This document shows, piece after piece, positions 41,008-48,945 of a stretch of DNA of 64,000 nt. The stretch covers positions 7,254,001-7,318,000 of the forward strand of contig NZ_RJKE01000001.1 in assembly GCF_003751225.1 (NCBI RefSeq). The letters are read 5' to 3'. The notes beneath the pieces are model-generated. The model was not told the origin of the DNA, searched no databases, and was given only the letters and a program-made list of their open reading frames with translations. This DNA comes from Actinocorallia herbida (GTDB lineage Bacteria; Actinomycetota; Actinomycetes; Streptosporangiales; Streptosporangiaceae). The translations under genes and the position numbers were made by a program. How positions within the stretch are numbered: position 1 is the stretch's first letter; every line of letters starts with the position of its first letter.

Positions 41008-43395
41008 TCAGTGCCGGGCGGACGACGCCGCGCGGAGAAGGTCCTTGACCCGGCTCGGGGTGAGCGGGCCTCGGGTGATGTGGACGTGGTCGGGCCCCAG
41101 CGCGTCCTCGACGGCGTTGGCGATGACGGCGGGCGGGGCGATCGCGCCGCCTTCGCCGAGGCCCTTCACCCCGAGGGGGTTGAGGGTGGATCTGGTCTCG
41201 ATGTGGTCGAGCACGTACGGCGGCGCCTCCGCGGCCGTCGGGACCAGGTAGTCCATGTAGGTGACCGAACGGGGCTGGCCGTCGGGGCCGTACTCCATCT
41301 CCTCGTACAGGGCGCCGCCGATGCCCTGCATGACGCCGCCGGTGACCTGGCCGTCGGCGACCATGGGGTTCACCACCCGGCCGCAGTCGTGCACGATCGC
41401 GTAGGAGAGGATCTCGGTCTTGCCGGTCCGCTCGTCCACCTCGACGATCGCGCCGTGCGCGGCGCTGGCCACGGTCACGGTCGGCGGCTTGAAGAAGGTG
41501 GTCTCGCTGATCACCGCGCCGGGGCCGGTGCTGGTGCCCGGGACGAGCAGCGGGGCGCGGCGGGCGGCGAGGACCGCGACGTCGATCCCGGCCTCCGGCT
41601 CGTCGACCGGGCGGACGATCCCGTCGACGATCTCCAGGTCCTCCGGCGCGGTGCCGAGCAGCCCGGACGCGTCGGCGAGCACCTGCTCGCGGACCGCCAG
41701 CGCGGCCAGGTGGATGGCGTTGCCCGCGGTGACCATGCTCCGGCTCGCGATCGTGCCGACGCCGTGGCCGATCACGCCGGTGTCGCCCTCGCGCAGGTCG
41801 ATCCGGTCGATCGGGACGCCGAGCGCGTCGGCGGCGACCTGGGCGAACACCGTCTGGTGCGCCTGGCCCTGGGAGCTGGCGCCGGTCGCGACCCTGATCC
41901 GGCCGGTCGGCAGGACCGTCACCGACCCGCTCTCGAACGGGCCGAGGCCGGTGCCCTCGATGTAGAGGGCGAGGCCGACGCCGAGCCGCTTGCCGGGCGC
42001 GACGTCCCCGGTCCGCTGCCGCTCCCGGATCTCGTCAATCTTCAGATGCCCGACGACGCGGCGCAGCAGCTCGGGGAAGTTCCCCGAGTCGTAGGTCTGC
42101 GTCGTCCCGTCGCGGTACATGAGGCCGGTGCGGTGCGGCATGTTCTCGGGCCGGACGAGGTTGCGGGCGCGCAGTTCGTGCGGCTCGATCCCCATCTTGC
42201 GGGCGAGCCTGTCCATCGCCCGTTCCATGGCGAAGACCGCCTCGGGGCGTCCGGCGCCGCGGTAGGGCGTCGCCATCATCGTCGTGGTGACCGCGCCGCG
42301 GACACGGAGGTCCAGCGCGGGGATCACATACGGGCCGATGACGTGGGTCAGCGTGTTGTAGGGGACGACCAGCCCGGTGAGGTTGGCGTTCCCGAGGTTG
42401 AGCACGGCGTCGTCGCGGAGCGCGAGGAGCCTCCCGTCGGCGTCGGCGGCGAGGGTGATGTCGTGCACCTGCTCGCGGGCGTGCGAGGAGGAGGTCAGGT
42501 TCTCGGTGCGGTCCTCGATCCAGCGGACCGCGCGGCCCAGGCGGTGCGCGGCGTAGGGCACGAGCACGTCCTCGACGTACTGGACGCCCTTCTGGCCGAA
42601 GCCGCCGCCGATGTCGGGCGCGGTCACCCGGACGTGGTCGGGATCGACCCGCAGGGTGCCCGCGATGACCTCGCGCAGCCGGTGCGGCGTCTGGGTGGAG
42701 GCGAAGACGGTCAGGGACCTGTCGCGCGGGTCGAGGGTGACCGCGACCCCTCGGGTCTCCATCGGCGAGGCGACGTACCGGTGCGACCGGTACCGCTCGG
42801 TCACCACGAAGGCGGCCTCGGCGAGCGCCGCGTCCACGTCGCCGACCCTGCCCTCGACGGAGATGGCCAGGTTGTCCTCGGTGCCCGGGACCACCGCGGG
42901 GGCGTCCGGCGCGAGCGCGTCCAGCGGGTCGACCAGCGCGGGCAGCGGCGCGTAGCCGACCTCGACCAGCTCCACCGCGTCCTCGGCGAGGTACCTGTCC
43001 TCGGCGACGACCATCACCACGGCCTGGCCGACGCAGGTGACCCGGCCGTCGGCGAGCAGCGGCACGGGCTGGAGCCGGGACAACGGCTTGATCGCCTCGC
43101 GGACCTGGTCGGGGATGCGCATCTCGGCTTCGAGGAACAGCGCCGAGACGGTGTCGCGGATGTCGTCCCAGGAGTAGACGGCGACGACGCCGGGCAGCGC
43201 GCGGGCCGCCGCGCAGTCGATCCGGGTGATTTCGGCGTGCGCGTGCGGGCTCCGCACGAAGGCGATCTCCAGGGCGCCGGGCAGCCGCAGGTCGGCGAGG
43301 AAGCGGCCCCTGCCGCGCAACAGCGCGTCGTCCTCCTTGCGCAGGACGGAAGTGCCGATCAGGCCGGTCCCGCCGGTCGCGGGGGCTGCGCTCAT
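41008..43395 (-). CDS. Molybdenum hydroxylase large (molybdopterin-binding) subunit
   Basis: This 795-residue xanthine-oxidase-family subunit begins IGTSVLRKEDDALLRGRGRFLADL. It has APDIGGGFGQKG for the cofactor, PYRGAGRPEA at the Mo site, and the catalytic Glu in GVKGLGEGGAIAPPAVIANAVEDAL. The AYRGAGR-type loop differs from the Cys-containing AYxCSFR loop of true CO dehydrogenases, so this is a form II enzyme with an organic, probably N-heteroaromatic, substrate. The start at ATG 43395 overlaps the small-subunit stop. XdhC, needed for maturation of such enzymes, is encoded at 23.6 kb. Confidence 0.92.
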   Translation of the reverse strand: MSAAPATGGTGLIGTSVLRKEDDALLRGRGRFLADLRLPGALEIAFVRSPHAHAEITRIDCAAARALPGVVAVYSWDDIRDTVSALFLEAEMRIPDQVREAIKPLSRLQPVPLLADGRVTCVGQAVVMVVAEDRYLAEDAVELVEVGYAPLPALVDPLDALAPDAPAVVPGTEDNLAISVEGRVGDVDAALAEAAFVVTERYRSHRYVASPMETRGVAVTLDPRDRSLTVFASTQTPHRLREVIAGTLRVDPDHVRVTAPDIGGGFGQKGVQYVEDVLVPYAAHRLGRAVRWIEDRTENLTSSSHAREQVHDITLAADADGRLLALRDDAVLNLGNANLTGLVVPYNTLTHVIGPYVIPALDLRVRGAVTTTMMATPYRGAGRPEAVFAMERAMDRLARKMGIEPHELRARNLVRPENMPHRTGLMYRDGTTQTYDSGNFPELLRRVVGHLKIDEIRERQRTGDVAPGKRLGVGLALYIEGTGLGPFESGSVTVLPTGRIRVATGASSQGQAHQTVFAQVAADALGVPIDRIDLREGDTGVIGHGVGTIASRSMVTAGNAIHLAALAVREQVLADASGLLGTAPEDLEIVDGIVRPVDEPEAGIDVAVLAARRAPLLVPGTSTGPGAVISETTFFKPPTVTVASAAHGAIVEVDERTGKTEILSYAIVHDCGRVVNPMVADGQVTGGVMQGIGGALYEEMEYGPDGQPRSVTYMDYLVPTAAEAPPYVLDHIETRSTLNPLGVKGLGEGGAIAPPAVIANAVEDALGPDHVHITRGPLTPSRVKDLLRAASSARH

Positions 43396-43904
43396 CGGTC
43401 GGCTCCTTCGGGGGCGTGCTCGCACGGGGCGGTGTCCGCGCCCAGCGCACGGCGGGCGGCCGCGGTGATGTTGCGGTAGCCGGTGCACCGGCAGAGGTGG
43501 CCCGACAGGGTCTCGTCGATCTCCTCCTCGGCCACCGTCCCGGCGCCCTCGGCCCGCTCGTGCAGCGCGACGAGGCTCATCACGATGCCGGGGGTGCAGA
43601 AGCCGCACTGGAGGCCGTGGCAGTCGCGCATCGCCTGCTGCACCGGGTGCAGCGCGTCCTCGGACGGCGCGACGGACTCGACGGTGCGGATCCGGCGGCC
43701 CTCGGCCTGGACGGCCAGGGTCAGGCAGGCGCGCACGGGCCTGTCGTCCATGAGCACCGTGCAGGCGCCGCACACGCCGTGCTCGCAGCCGACATGGGTG
43801 CCGGTCAGGCCGAGCCGGTCGCGCAGCGCGTCGGTGAGCAGCATCCGGTCGGGCACGTCGAGGCGGTGCTCCCGGCCGTTGACGTGAAGGGTGATCTCAG
43901 GCAT
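43392..43904 (-). CDS. Molybdenum hydroxylase [2Fe-2S] subunit
   Basis: This 170-residue protein has two iron-sulfur domains. The N-terminal plant-ferredoxin-like domain has GCEHGVCGACTVLMD and a fourth Cys in RACLTL. The C-terminal helical domain has CGFCTPGIVMSL and HLCRCTGYRNI. It passes electrons from the Mo site to the FAD subunit. The ATG at 43904 overlaps the FAD-subunit stop by 8 nt. Starting further upstream would add a Pro-rich stretch unlike the family. Confidence 0.93.
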   Translation of the reverse strand: MPEITLHVNGREHRLDVPDRMLLTDALRDRLGLTGTHVGCEHGVCGACTVLMDDRPVRACLTLAVQAEGRRIRTVESVAPSEDALHPVQQAMRDCHGLQCGFCTPGIVMSLVALHERAEGAGTVAEEEIDETLSGHLCRCTGYRNITAAARRALGADTAPCEHAPEGADR

Positions 43905-44790
43905 CGGCGGTGCTCCCGGCTGGGGTTCTGGCGAACGCGTCGGCCAGCGTGGTCGCGACCAGGTGGGCGGCGACCTCACGGCGGTAGTCGGCGGAGGCAT
44001 GGCTGTCGGAGCCGGGGTCGAGGTGCTCGGCGGCCACGCGCGCGGCCTCCTCGAACGCCTCGGCGGTGGCGGGCCGGCCGGTGAGCAGGTCCTCGGCCTC
44101 GGGCAGCCGGACGGGGGTGGAGGCGACGCCGAACAGGGCGAGCCGTGCCTCTTCCACCGTCCCGGCGGCGTCCGTGCGCAGGAGCGCGACGCAGCCGACG
44201 AGCGCGAAGTCGCCGCTGCGCCGGGCCACCTCCGCGAAGGCCCAGCCGGTGGCCGGAGCGGGCAGCGGGAACTGCACGGCGGTGACGATCTCGTCGGCCG
44301 CGAGGGCGGTGTCGAACGTCCCGGTGAAGAAGGACGCGGCCGCGTAGGAGACGGGTCCCCGCGGCCCGAACGCCAGGATCTCGGCGTCCAGCGCGAGCGC
44401 TACCGCGGGCAGTTCGGCCGACGGATCGTGGTGCGCGATGCTGCCGCAGACGGTGCCGCGGTTGCGGATCTGGGAGTGCCCGATCCGGGCGATCGCCGCG
44501 GCCAGCACCGGCAGGTGCGCCCGCACCAGCGGGTGCGCGGCCACGTCGGCCTGGGTCGCGGTGGCGCCGACCTCGAGGCGCCCGGCCACCACGTCGACGT
44601 AGTCGAGGGCGCTGAGCGCGCCGATGTCGACGAGGGTGCCGGGGCGGGCCAGCCGCATGTTGAGCATCGGCACGAGCGACTGCCCGCCCGCGATGACCTT
44701 GGCGTCCGGGTCGGCGGCCAGCAGGTCGACGGCCTCGCCGAGCGTGGCGGCCCTGCGGTAGGTGAACGGCGCGGGCTTCACTGCCGCCAC
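43897..44790 (-). CDS. Molybdenum hydroxylase FAD-binding subunit
   Basis: This 297-residue protein of the CoxM/PCMH-type FAD family has AGGQSLVPMLNMRLARPGTLVDIG for the pyrophosphate and RNRGTVCGSIAHHDPSAELPAVALAL, the TxGG-type second loop. It is the first gene of the operon FAD-FeS-Mo-CoxG, all overlapping or within 12 bp. The ATG at 44790 faces the MarR gene across a 151-bp gap that holds two copies of the island operator. Confidence 0.92.
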   Translation of the reverse strand: MAAVKPAPFTYRRAATLGEAVDLLAADPDAKVIAGGQSLVPMLNMRLARPGTLVDIGALSALDYVDVVAGRLEVGATATQADVAAHPLVRAHLPVLAAAIARIGHSQIRNRGTVCGSIAHHDPSAELPAVALALDAEILAFGPRGPVSYAAASFFTGTFDTALAADEIVTAVQFPLPAPATGWAFAEVARRSGDFALVGCVALLRTDAAGTVEEARLALFGVASTPVRLPEAEDLLTGRPATAEAFEEAARVAAEHLDPGSDSHASADYRREVAAHLVATTLADAFARTPAGSTADA

Positions 44791-44865
44791 CTCGCGTGTG
44801 TGGTCATTGGGGGTTCCTCTCCTGGACTTCCCGGCGCTGCGCCCACGGCCCCGTACACTAGAAGT

Positions 44866-44897
44866 CTTGATACTGAGATTGTTTGCTTAGTCCAAAG
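44866..44897. promoter_or_regulatory. Island operator copies C1 and C2
   Basis: CTTGATACTGAG (44866-44877) and CTTAGTCCAAAG (44886-44897) match the core CTTAGTACTAAG at 9 and 10 of 12 positions, with centres 20 bp apart. They lie between the hydroxylase operon and the divergent MarR gene. Confidence 0.5.
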
Positions 44898-44903
44898 ATG
44901 TTC

Positions 44904-44923
44904 AGTCCAGAGAGATCTGGACT
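44904..44923. promoter_or_regulatory. Palindrome in the MarR leader
   Basis: AGTCCAGA and TCTGGACT form a perfect 8-bp inverted repeat with GAGA between, 18 bp before the MarR ATG. It is probably an autoregulatory operator and differs in sequence from the island core. Confidence 0.55.
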
Positions 44924-44941
44924 CCGGGTGGGGAGATCCGC

Positions 44942-45475
44942 ATGACGACCGAGCTGGACGAGAACTTCCGCGACGAGGTCGACGAGATCGTCGATCAGTG
45001 GCGGGAGCAGCGCCCCGATGTCGTGCCCGACGCGATCGGCGTCTTCGGCCGGATCACCCGGACCTACCTCACCCAGCGCGCGATCCTGCGCGAGGTCCAC
45101 GAGCGCCACGGCCTGACCCTCGCCGCCTTCGACGTGCTGGCCAACCTGCGCCGCTCCGGCGCCCCGCACCGCAAGACCGCCGGTGAACTGGCCGAGTCAT
45201 CCCTGCTCACCTCGGGCGGGATCACCTTCCGGCTCGACAAGATGGAGGCCGACGGCCTGATCCGCCGCAGCCGCTCGCTGGAGGACCGCAGGGTCGTCTA
45301 CGCCGAACTCACCGAACTCGGCCTCGCCAAGATCGACGAGGTGTTCGCCGAGCACCTCGCGGTCGAGCAGGGCATGCTCGGCCTGCTGGAACCCGCCGAG
45401 ATCGCCCAGCTCTCGGCGCTGCTGCGCAAGCTCGGCGCCTCGGTCGCGCAGGGCGCCCGCCCCGCCGACGGCTGA
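44942..45475 (+). CDS. MarR-family transcriptional regulator
   Basis: This 177-residue protein has a central winged helix: LTLAAFDVLANLRRSGAPHRKTAGELAESSLLTSGGITFRLDKMEADGLI, then the wing RRSRSLEDRRVVYAELTELG. Helices for dimerisation lie on either side. GGGGAG precedes the ATG. It is divergent from the molybdenum hydroxylase operon and is the only regulator gene in the 30-45 kb island, so it is the best candidate to bind the CTTAGTACTAAG sites. MarR proteins of aromatic pathways usually release DNA on binding a pathway acid or CoA ester. Confidence 0.9.
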   Translation: MTTELDENFRDEVDEIVDQWREQRPDVVPDAIGVFGRITRTYLTQRAILREVHERHGLTLAAFDVLANLRRSGAPHRKTAGELAESSLLTSGGITFRLDKMEADGLIRRSRSLEDRRVVYAELTELGLAKIDEVFAEHLAVEQGMLGLLEPAEIAQLSALLRKLGASVAQGARPADG

Positions 45476-45651
45476 CCCGGCGCGCATGCCGTCGTTCATG
45501 CCCTGTACCCCCTGCCCCGCACCGTGTTCGGCGGCGCTCGCGCGCCCGGTCGGTCGAGCCGTCCGGGCGCGGGCCGGGGCGAGGGGGCGGCAGGCGCCGG
45601 CCAGGCCCGGAGATGCGCGATGTCCGGTTTCGACGCTTCTCAGTGTGCGTG

Positions 45652-45667
45652 CTCAAGTACGCTTGAG
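45652..45667. promoter_or_regulatory. Candidate MerR operator
   Basis: CTCAAG and CTTGAG form an inverted repeat with TACG between, 30 bp before the MerR-type start. Its left part is repeated as AGTAC further on. Autoregulation is inferred from position. Confidence 0.5.
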
Positions 45668-45697
45668 TACAAGGGGCAAGTGTTACGGGGGCCCATA

Positions 45698-46150
45698 TTG
45701 ACACGGCTGTACTCGATCAGTGAGGTGTCGGAGCTCTTCGGCGTCTCCGTGCCGACACTGCGCTACTACGAGGACATCGGGCTCCTGCCGTCCTCGGCGA
45801 GGCGCGGCAGGGTCAGGCACTACGACCGCGCCGCGCTGGAACGGCTGGCCTACGCCCAGCTCTGGCGCGACGACGGCATGATGACGCTCGCCGACACCAT
45901 GGCGACCATGCAGGCCCGGCAGGCCGCCGACCGGCATGAGCGGATCGCCGCCCAGCTGGCGGCCACCCGCGAGCGGATCTACCGGCTGGAGCGGTCCGCC
46001 CGGGTGCTGAACCACCTGCTGGACTGCCCGCGTGACCATCCGCTGGCCTGCCCCGTCACCGGCGCCCACATCCGGGCCAGGGTCGACGCGATCCTTGCGG
46101 GCGAGGAGTTCACGCCGGAGTTCCCCGACACGTCCCCGCCCCCTCGCTGA
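45698..46150 (+). CDS. MerR-family transcriptional regulator
   Basis: This protein of about 150 residues begins with LYSISEVSELFGVSVPTLRYYEDIGLLPSSAR, the MerR helix-turn-helix and wing. It continues with a coiled-coil dimerisation helix rich in Arg and Ala (ERIAAQLAATRERIYRLERSARVLNHLL) and a short C-terminal part with two Cys (DCPRDHPLACP). No large effector domain is present. The TTG at 45698 fits the family start, and an in-frame GTG at 45680 with AAGGGG close upstream is an alternative. The target is unknown beyond itself. Confidence 0.85.
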   Translation: MTRLYSISEVSELFGVSVPTLRYYEDIGLLPSSARRGRVRHYDRAALERLAYAQLWRDDGMMTLADTMATMQARQAADRHERIAAQLAATRERIYRLERSARVLNHLLDCPRDHPLACPVTGAHIRARVDAILAGEEFTPEFPDTSPPPR

Positions 46151-46154
46151 GCCG

Positions 46155-47186
46155 TCAGAGGCGGCGGGCGATCAGCCGGTAGGCGTTGGCGTGGCCGGGG
46201 ACGAGGTGGCGGACCGTGTGGTCCAGCACGAACGCGACCGCGACGGCCGGAATCGCGGCGAGCACCGCCGCGTAGTGCCGCACCCGCGCCCGGAAGGTCG
46301 GCTTCGCCCAGGGCCGTGACGGCTTCGGGCCGAAGGCGTTGAGCACGACCAGCGCCGCGAAGACGAAGTCGTGCCCGAGGTCGGCCTTGCCCCCGACCAC
46401 CTCGACGACCTCGAACCCGGCGTCCTCGACGGCCTTGGCGAGGTTGCCCGACGGGTACATGTGCAGGTGCTGGGGCTGCATCCACTGGAACCAGCGGCCG
46501 CCGAACAGCCTGGCGAACGCGCACTCGGGGTCGGGGACCTCGATCTGGAGGAATCCACCGGGGTCGAGCGCCCGGGCGGCCGCCGCGATCTCGGCGAACG
46601 GCTCGGTGGTGTGCTCCAGGTAGTGGTGCATGCTGATCACGTCGTAGCGCCCGGCGAGCTCCGGCGCGAGATCCGTGAACGAGCCCCGGTGCGCCTCGGC
46701 GACCCAGCCCCGGGCGAGGCCCTTGAGGATCCCCGCGCCCTGGTCGAGTCCGGAGAATTCGGTGTCCGGCCAGATGCGCTGCGCCGCCTTGCAGAAGTGC
46801 CCGAAGCCCGCGCCGACGTCCAGCCACCGCTTGGGCTGCTCGGCGTGCCGCAGAAGGGTCCGGGCGCGGCGCCGGTAATCGGCGGCGACGAGACCGAATC
46901 CGAATTCCGTCGAGGCCTCACCGAGACCGTCATAGGTGTCCCGGTAGTAGAAGTCGAGTCCTTCTCCGGTGAGCCGGGGATTCTGGAAGACATGCCCGCA
47001 CGCGCGGCACCCTTCGAGGGTGAAGGTGCCCGGCTTGTGCTGGACGATGTCGGGCGTGACGGCGCGGACCTCCAGGTCGGGCGAGCCGCACCAGACGCAC
47101 TCGGTGCGCCGGGGCTCGAAGAACCTGGCGACCCCCTTGGCGATCTCCGGCGTGTAATAGGCGCGGGCTTCGGACTCTGCGGTCAT
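46155..47186 (-). CDS. Class I SAM-dependent methyltransferase with zinc ribbon
   Basis: This 343-residue protein begins with a zinc-ribbon-like CVWCG and CRACGHVFQNPRLTGEGL (residues ~30-75). A methyltransferase domain with motif I RWLDVGAGFGHFCKAA follows. Then come YDVISMHHYLEHTTEP and PGGFLQIEVPDPECAFARL, with a hydrophobic segment AAVLAAIPAVAVAFVL near the C-terminus. Zn-ribbon plus methyltransferase proteins often act in sugar or surface-polymer modification, but there is no sugar gene cluster here. The target is unknown. It is convergent with the MerR gene by 4 bp. Confidence 0.85.
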   Translation of the reverse strand: MTAESEARAYYTPEIAKGVARFFEPRRTECVWCGSPDLEVRAVTPDIVQHKPGTFTLEGCRACGHVFQNPRLTGEGLDFYYRDTYDGLGEASTEFGFGLVAADYRRRARTLLRHAEQPKRWLDVGAGFGHFCKAAQRIWPDTEFSGLDQGAGILKGLARGWVAEAHRGSFTDLAPELAGRYDVISMHHYLEHTTEPFAEIAAAARALDPGGFLQIEVPDPECAFARLFGGRWFQWMQPQHLHMYPSGNLAKAVEDAGFEVVEVVGGKADLGHDFVFAALVVLNAFGPKPSRPWAKPTFRARVRHYAAVLAAIPAVAVAFVLDHTVRHLVPGHANAYRLIARRL

Positions 47187-47280
47187 AGCGAGCAAATGTA
47201 CTGAAGTGGTTTGACGAACCCGCTTTTCCCCAAGAGTGATCTGCATCACATCGAATGGTGAAACTTCCCCGCAAGGTCTT

Positions 47281-47298
47281 CGACCTCGACAGAGGTCG
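47281..47298. promoter_or_regulatory. Inverted repeat CGACCTC-N4-GAGGTCG
   Basis: This perfect 7-bp inverted repeat with GACA between the arms lies in the 222-bp divergent gap between the methyltransferase and TetR genes. It is a candidate TetR operator. Confidence 0.45.
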
Positions 47299-47408
47299 GG
47301 CTTCTGTAAAGCGTCCGGGGAATGAGAAAGGACGAGACAACGAAATGCTGGCGAAACATAAATGGGGACCATCTCAGAAAGTCGCCGAGGCCCCGGTAAA
47401 TTGGGAGG

Positions 47409-48065
47409 ATGGATTCCGGCTCCGGGCACGAAGGGCGCGACGGGTTCCTGCCGCCGCGGCAGGAGCGCAGCCGTGAGGTACTGCGCCGGGTCCTGGCCTC
47501 GGCCGAGCACGTCCTCGGGGAGCGGGGCCTCGCCGACTTCACGATGGCCGCGGTCGCCGCGGACGCGGGGGTGTCCGTCGGCGCGATCTACCGCAGGTTC
47601 GAGGGGCGCGAACCCCTGCTCGCCGCGGTGAAGGACCTCCTGCTCACCCGGCTCGAGGAGGGCGTCGCCGGCCGGCTCAGGGACGCGCGGCCCGACCTCG
47701 CCGGCGTGGTCGACGCGTTCGTGCGGGGCTACGCCGAGTCCTTCGCGGCGGGCCGCCGGGTCTTCCCCGACCTCCTGGGCGGCGCTCCCGGCACGGCGCT
47801 CGCCGAGCGCGGCGACGAGGCGCTGCGCACCACCCGCGCCCTCTTCCGCGCCGCGGCGGACCCGCACGTCGGCGAGGTCGTCCGAGCCGACCCGGAGACG
47901 GCGCTCACCCTCGCCTGGCAGACGATCACCAGCGCGTTCATCCACCGCGCGACCATGCCCGACGGCATCCGCGACGACCTCCCCTGGGACGTCTACGCCG
48001 TCCACCTGCGCGACATGACGCTGGCCTACCTCACCAGCCCCGGCGGACCGCCGCCCGCGGCTTGA
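47409..48065 (+). CDS. TetR-family transcriptional regulator
   Basis: This 218-residue protein has an N-terminal TetR domain (RQERSREVLRRVLASAEHVLGERGLADFTMAAVAADAGVSVGAIYRRFEGREPLLAAV) to about residue 75, then a helical C-terminal domain. The ATG at 47409 leads, with a second possibility a few codons in. It is divergent from the methyltransferase gene, which is its most likely target. Confidence 0.9.
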   Translation: MDSGSGHEGRDGFLPPRQERSREVLRRVLASAEHVLGERGLADFTMAAVAADAGVSVGAIYRRFEGREPLLAAVKDLLLTRLEEGVAGRLRDARPDLAGVVDAFVRGYAESFAAGRRVFPDLLGGAPGTALAERGDEALRTTRALFRAAADPHVGEVVRADPETALTLAWQTITSAFIHRATMPDGIRDDLPWDVYAVHLRDMTLAYLTSPGGPPPAA

Positions 48066-48159
48066 TCACGATTAACCGGAAGATCCATTCGCATATCCGT
48101 CTAATGAAAGGTACAGTTTTGGCACGATATAAGTGACGATCTGGGTCTGAGGTGCACTC

Positions 48160-48945
48160 ATGTCCGTGGCTTCTCCGGCCGCCCCGGTCCGCGACGACCG
48201 TGCGGCGATCGACAAGGCGGTCAGCCTGCTCACGTCCTTCGGCGCGCAGGCCAGCACCGGAGTCGGCGTCAGCGAGCTCGCCCGGCGGTCCGGCCTCAGC
48301 AAGTCCACGGCCTTCCGCGTCCTCGGCATGCTGGAGCGCAACGGGGTCGTCGAGCGCACGGGCAAGGGCTACCGCCTCGGCGAACGGCTCCACGAGCTCG
48401 GCACCAGCGTCTACGCCCCGGGCCAGGACCACGTCCGGGACCTGCTCATCCCGTTCCTCACCGACCTGTACGGAATGACCCGCGAGACCGTCCACCTCGC
48501 GGTGCTGCACGGCACCGAGGTCGTCTACCTGGCCAAGCTCTACGGGCACCGGAACCTGCCCGTCCCGTCGCGGATCGGCGGCCGGATGCCCGCACACTGC
48601 ACCGCCGTCGGCAAGGCCCTGCTCGCCTACGACGAGGACGCCGCAGAGGAGGCGCTGACCGCCCCGCTGCGCCGCTTCACCGCCACCACCCTCGCCGATC
48701 CGGGCGACCTCTCCCTTGAGCTGCGGCGGGTACGCCAGGAGGGCATCGCCTACGACGAGGGCGAGGCCAAGCCCGGCCTGCACTGCATCGCGGTGCCGAT
48801 CATGGGCCGCACCGGCAGGCCCGTCGCCGCCCTGTCCGTCGCGGGCGCCGCGGGAAGGCTCGAGGCGGGCGCGCACGCCTCGGCCCTGCGCCGCGTCGCC
48901 GCCGCGGCCTCCCGCGAGGTCTCCCGGCTGCGCCTGGTCCGCTAG
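48160..48945 (+). CDS. IclR-family transcriptional regulator
   Basis: This 261-residue protein has a winged helix (AIDKAVSLLTSFGAQASTGVGVSELARRSGLSKSTAFRVLGMLERNGVV). The full IclR effector domain carries VHLAVLHGTEVVYLAKLYG, RIGGRMPAHCTAVGKALLAY and PGLHCIAVPIMGRTGRPVAALSVAG. It ends tail to tail with the acyl-CoA ligase, sharing a CTAG. Its target may be that ligase or the following alcohol dehydrogenase (inference from position). Confidence 0.9.
   Translation: MSVASPAAPVRDDRAAIDKAVSLLTSFGAQASTGVGVSELARRSGLSKSTAFRVLGMLERNGVVERTGKGYRLGERLHELGTSVYAPGQDHVRDLLIPFLTDLYGMTRETVHLAVLHGTEVVYLAKLYGHRNLPVPSRIGGRMPAHCTAVGKALLAYDEDAAEEALTAPLRRFTATTLADPGDLSLELRRVRQEGIAYDEGEAKPGLHCIAVPIMGRTGRPVAALSVAGAAGRLEAGAHASALRRVAAAASREVSRLRLVR

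Noticed and set aside
40303-43479. A very long open frame on the plus strand across the molybdenum hydroxylase genes
   Set aside because: It is low-complexity, Asp/Gly/Arg-rich and lacks motifs. The minus-strand frames carry all cofactor and catalytic motifs.
41008-44790. Carbon-monoxide dehydrogenase
   Set aside because: The large subunit has PYRGAGR at the Mo site, not the Cys-containing AYxCSFR loop of form I CO dehydrogenase, and the context is organic catabolism.
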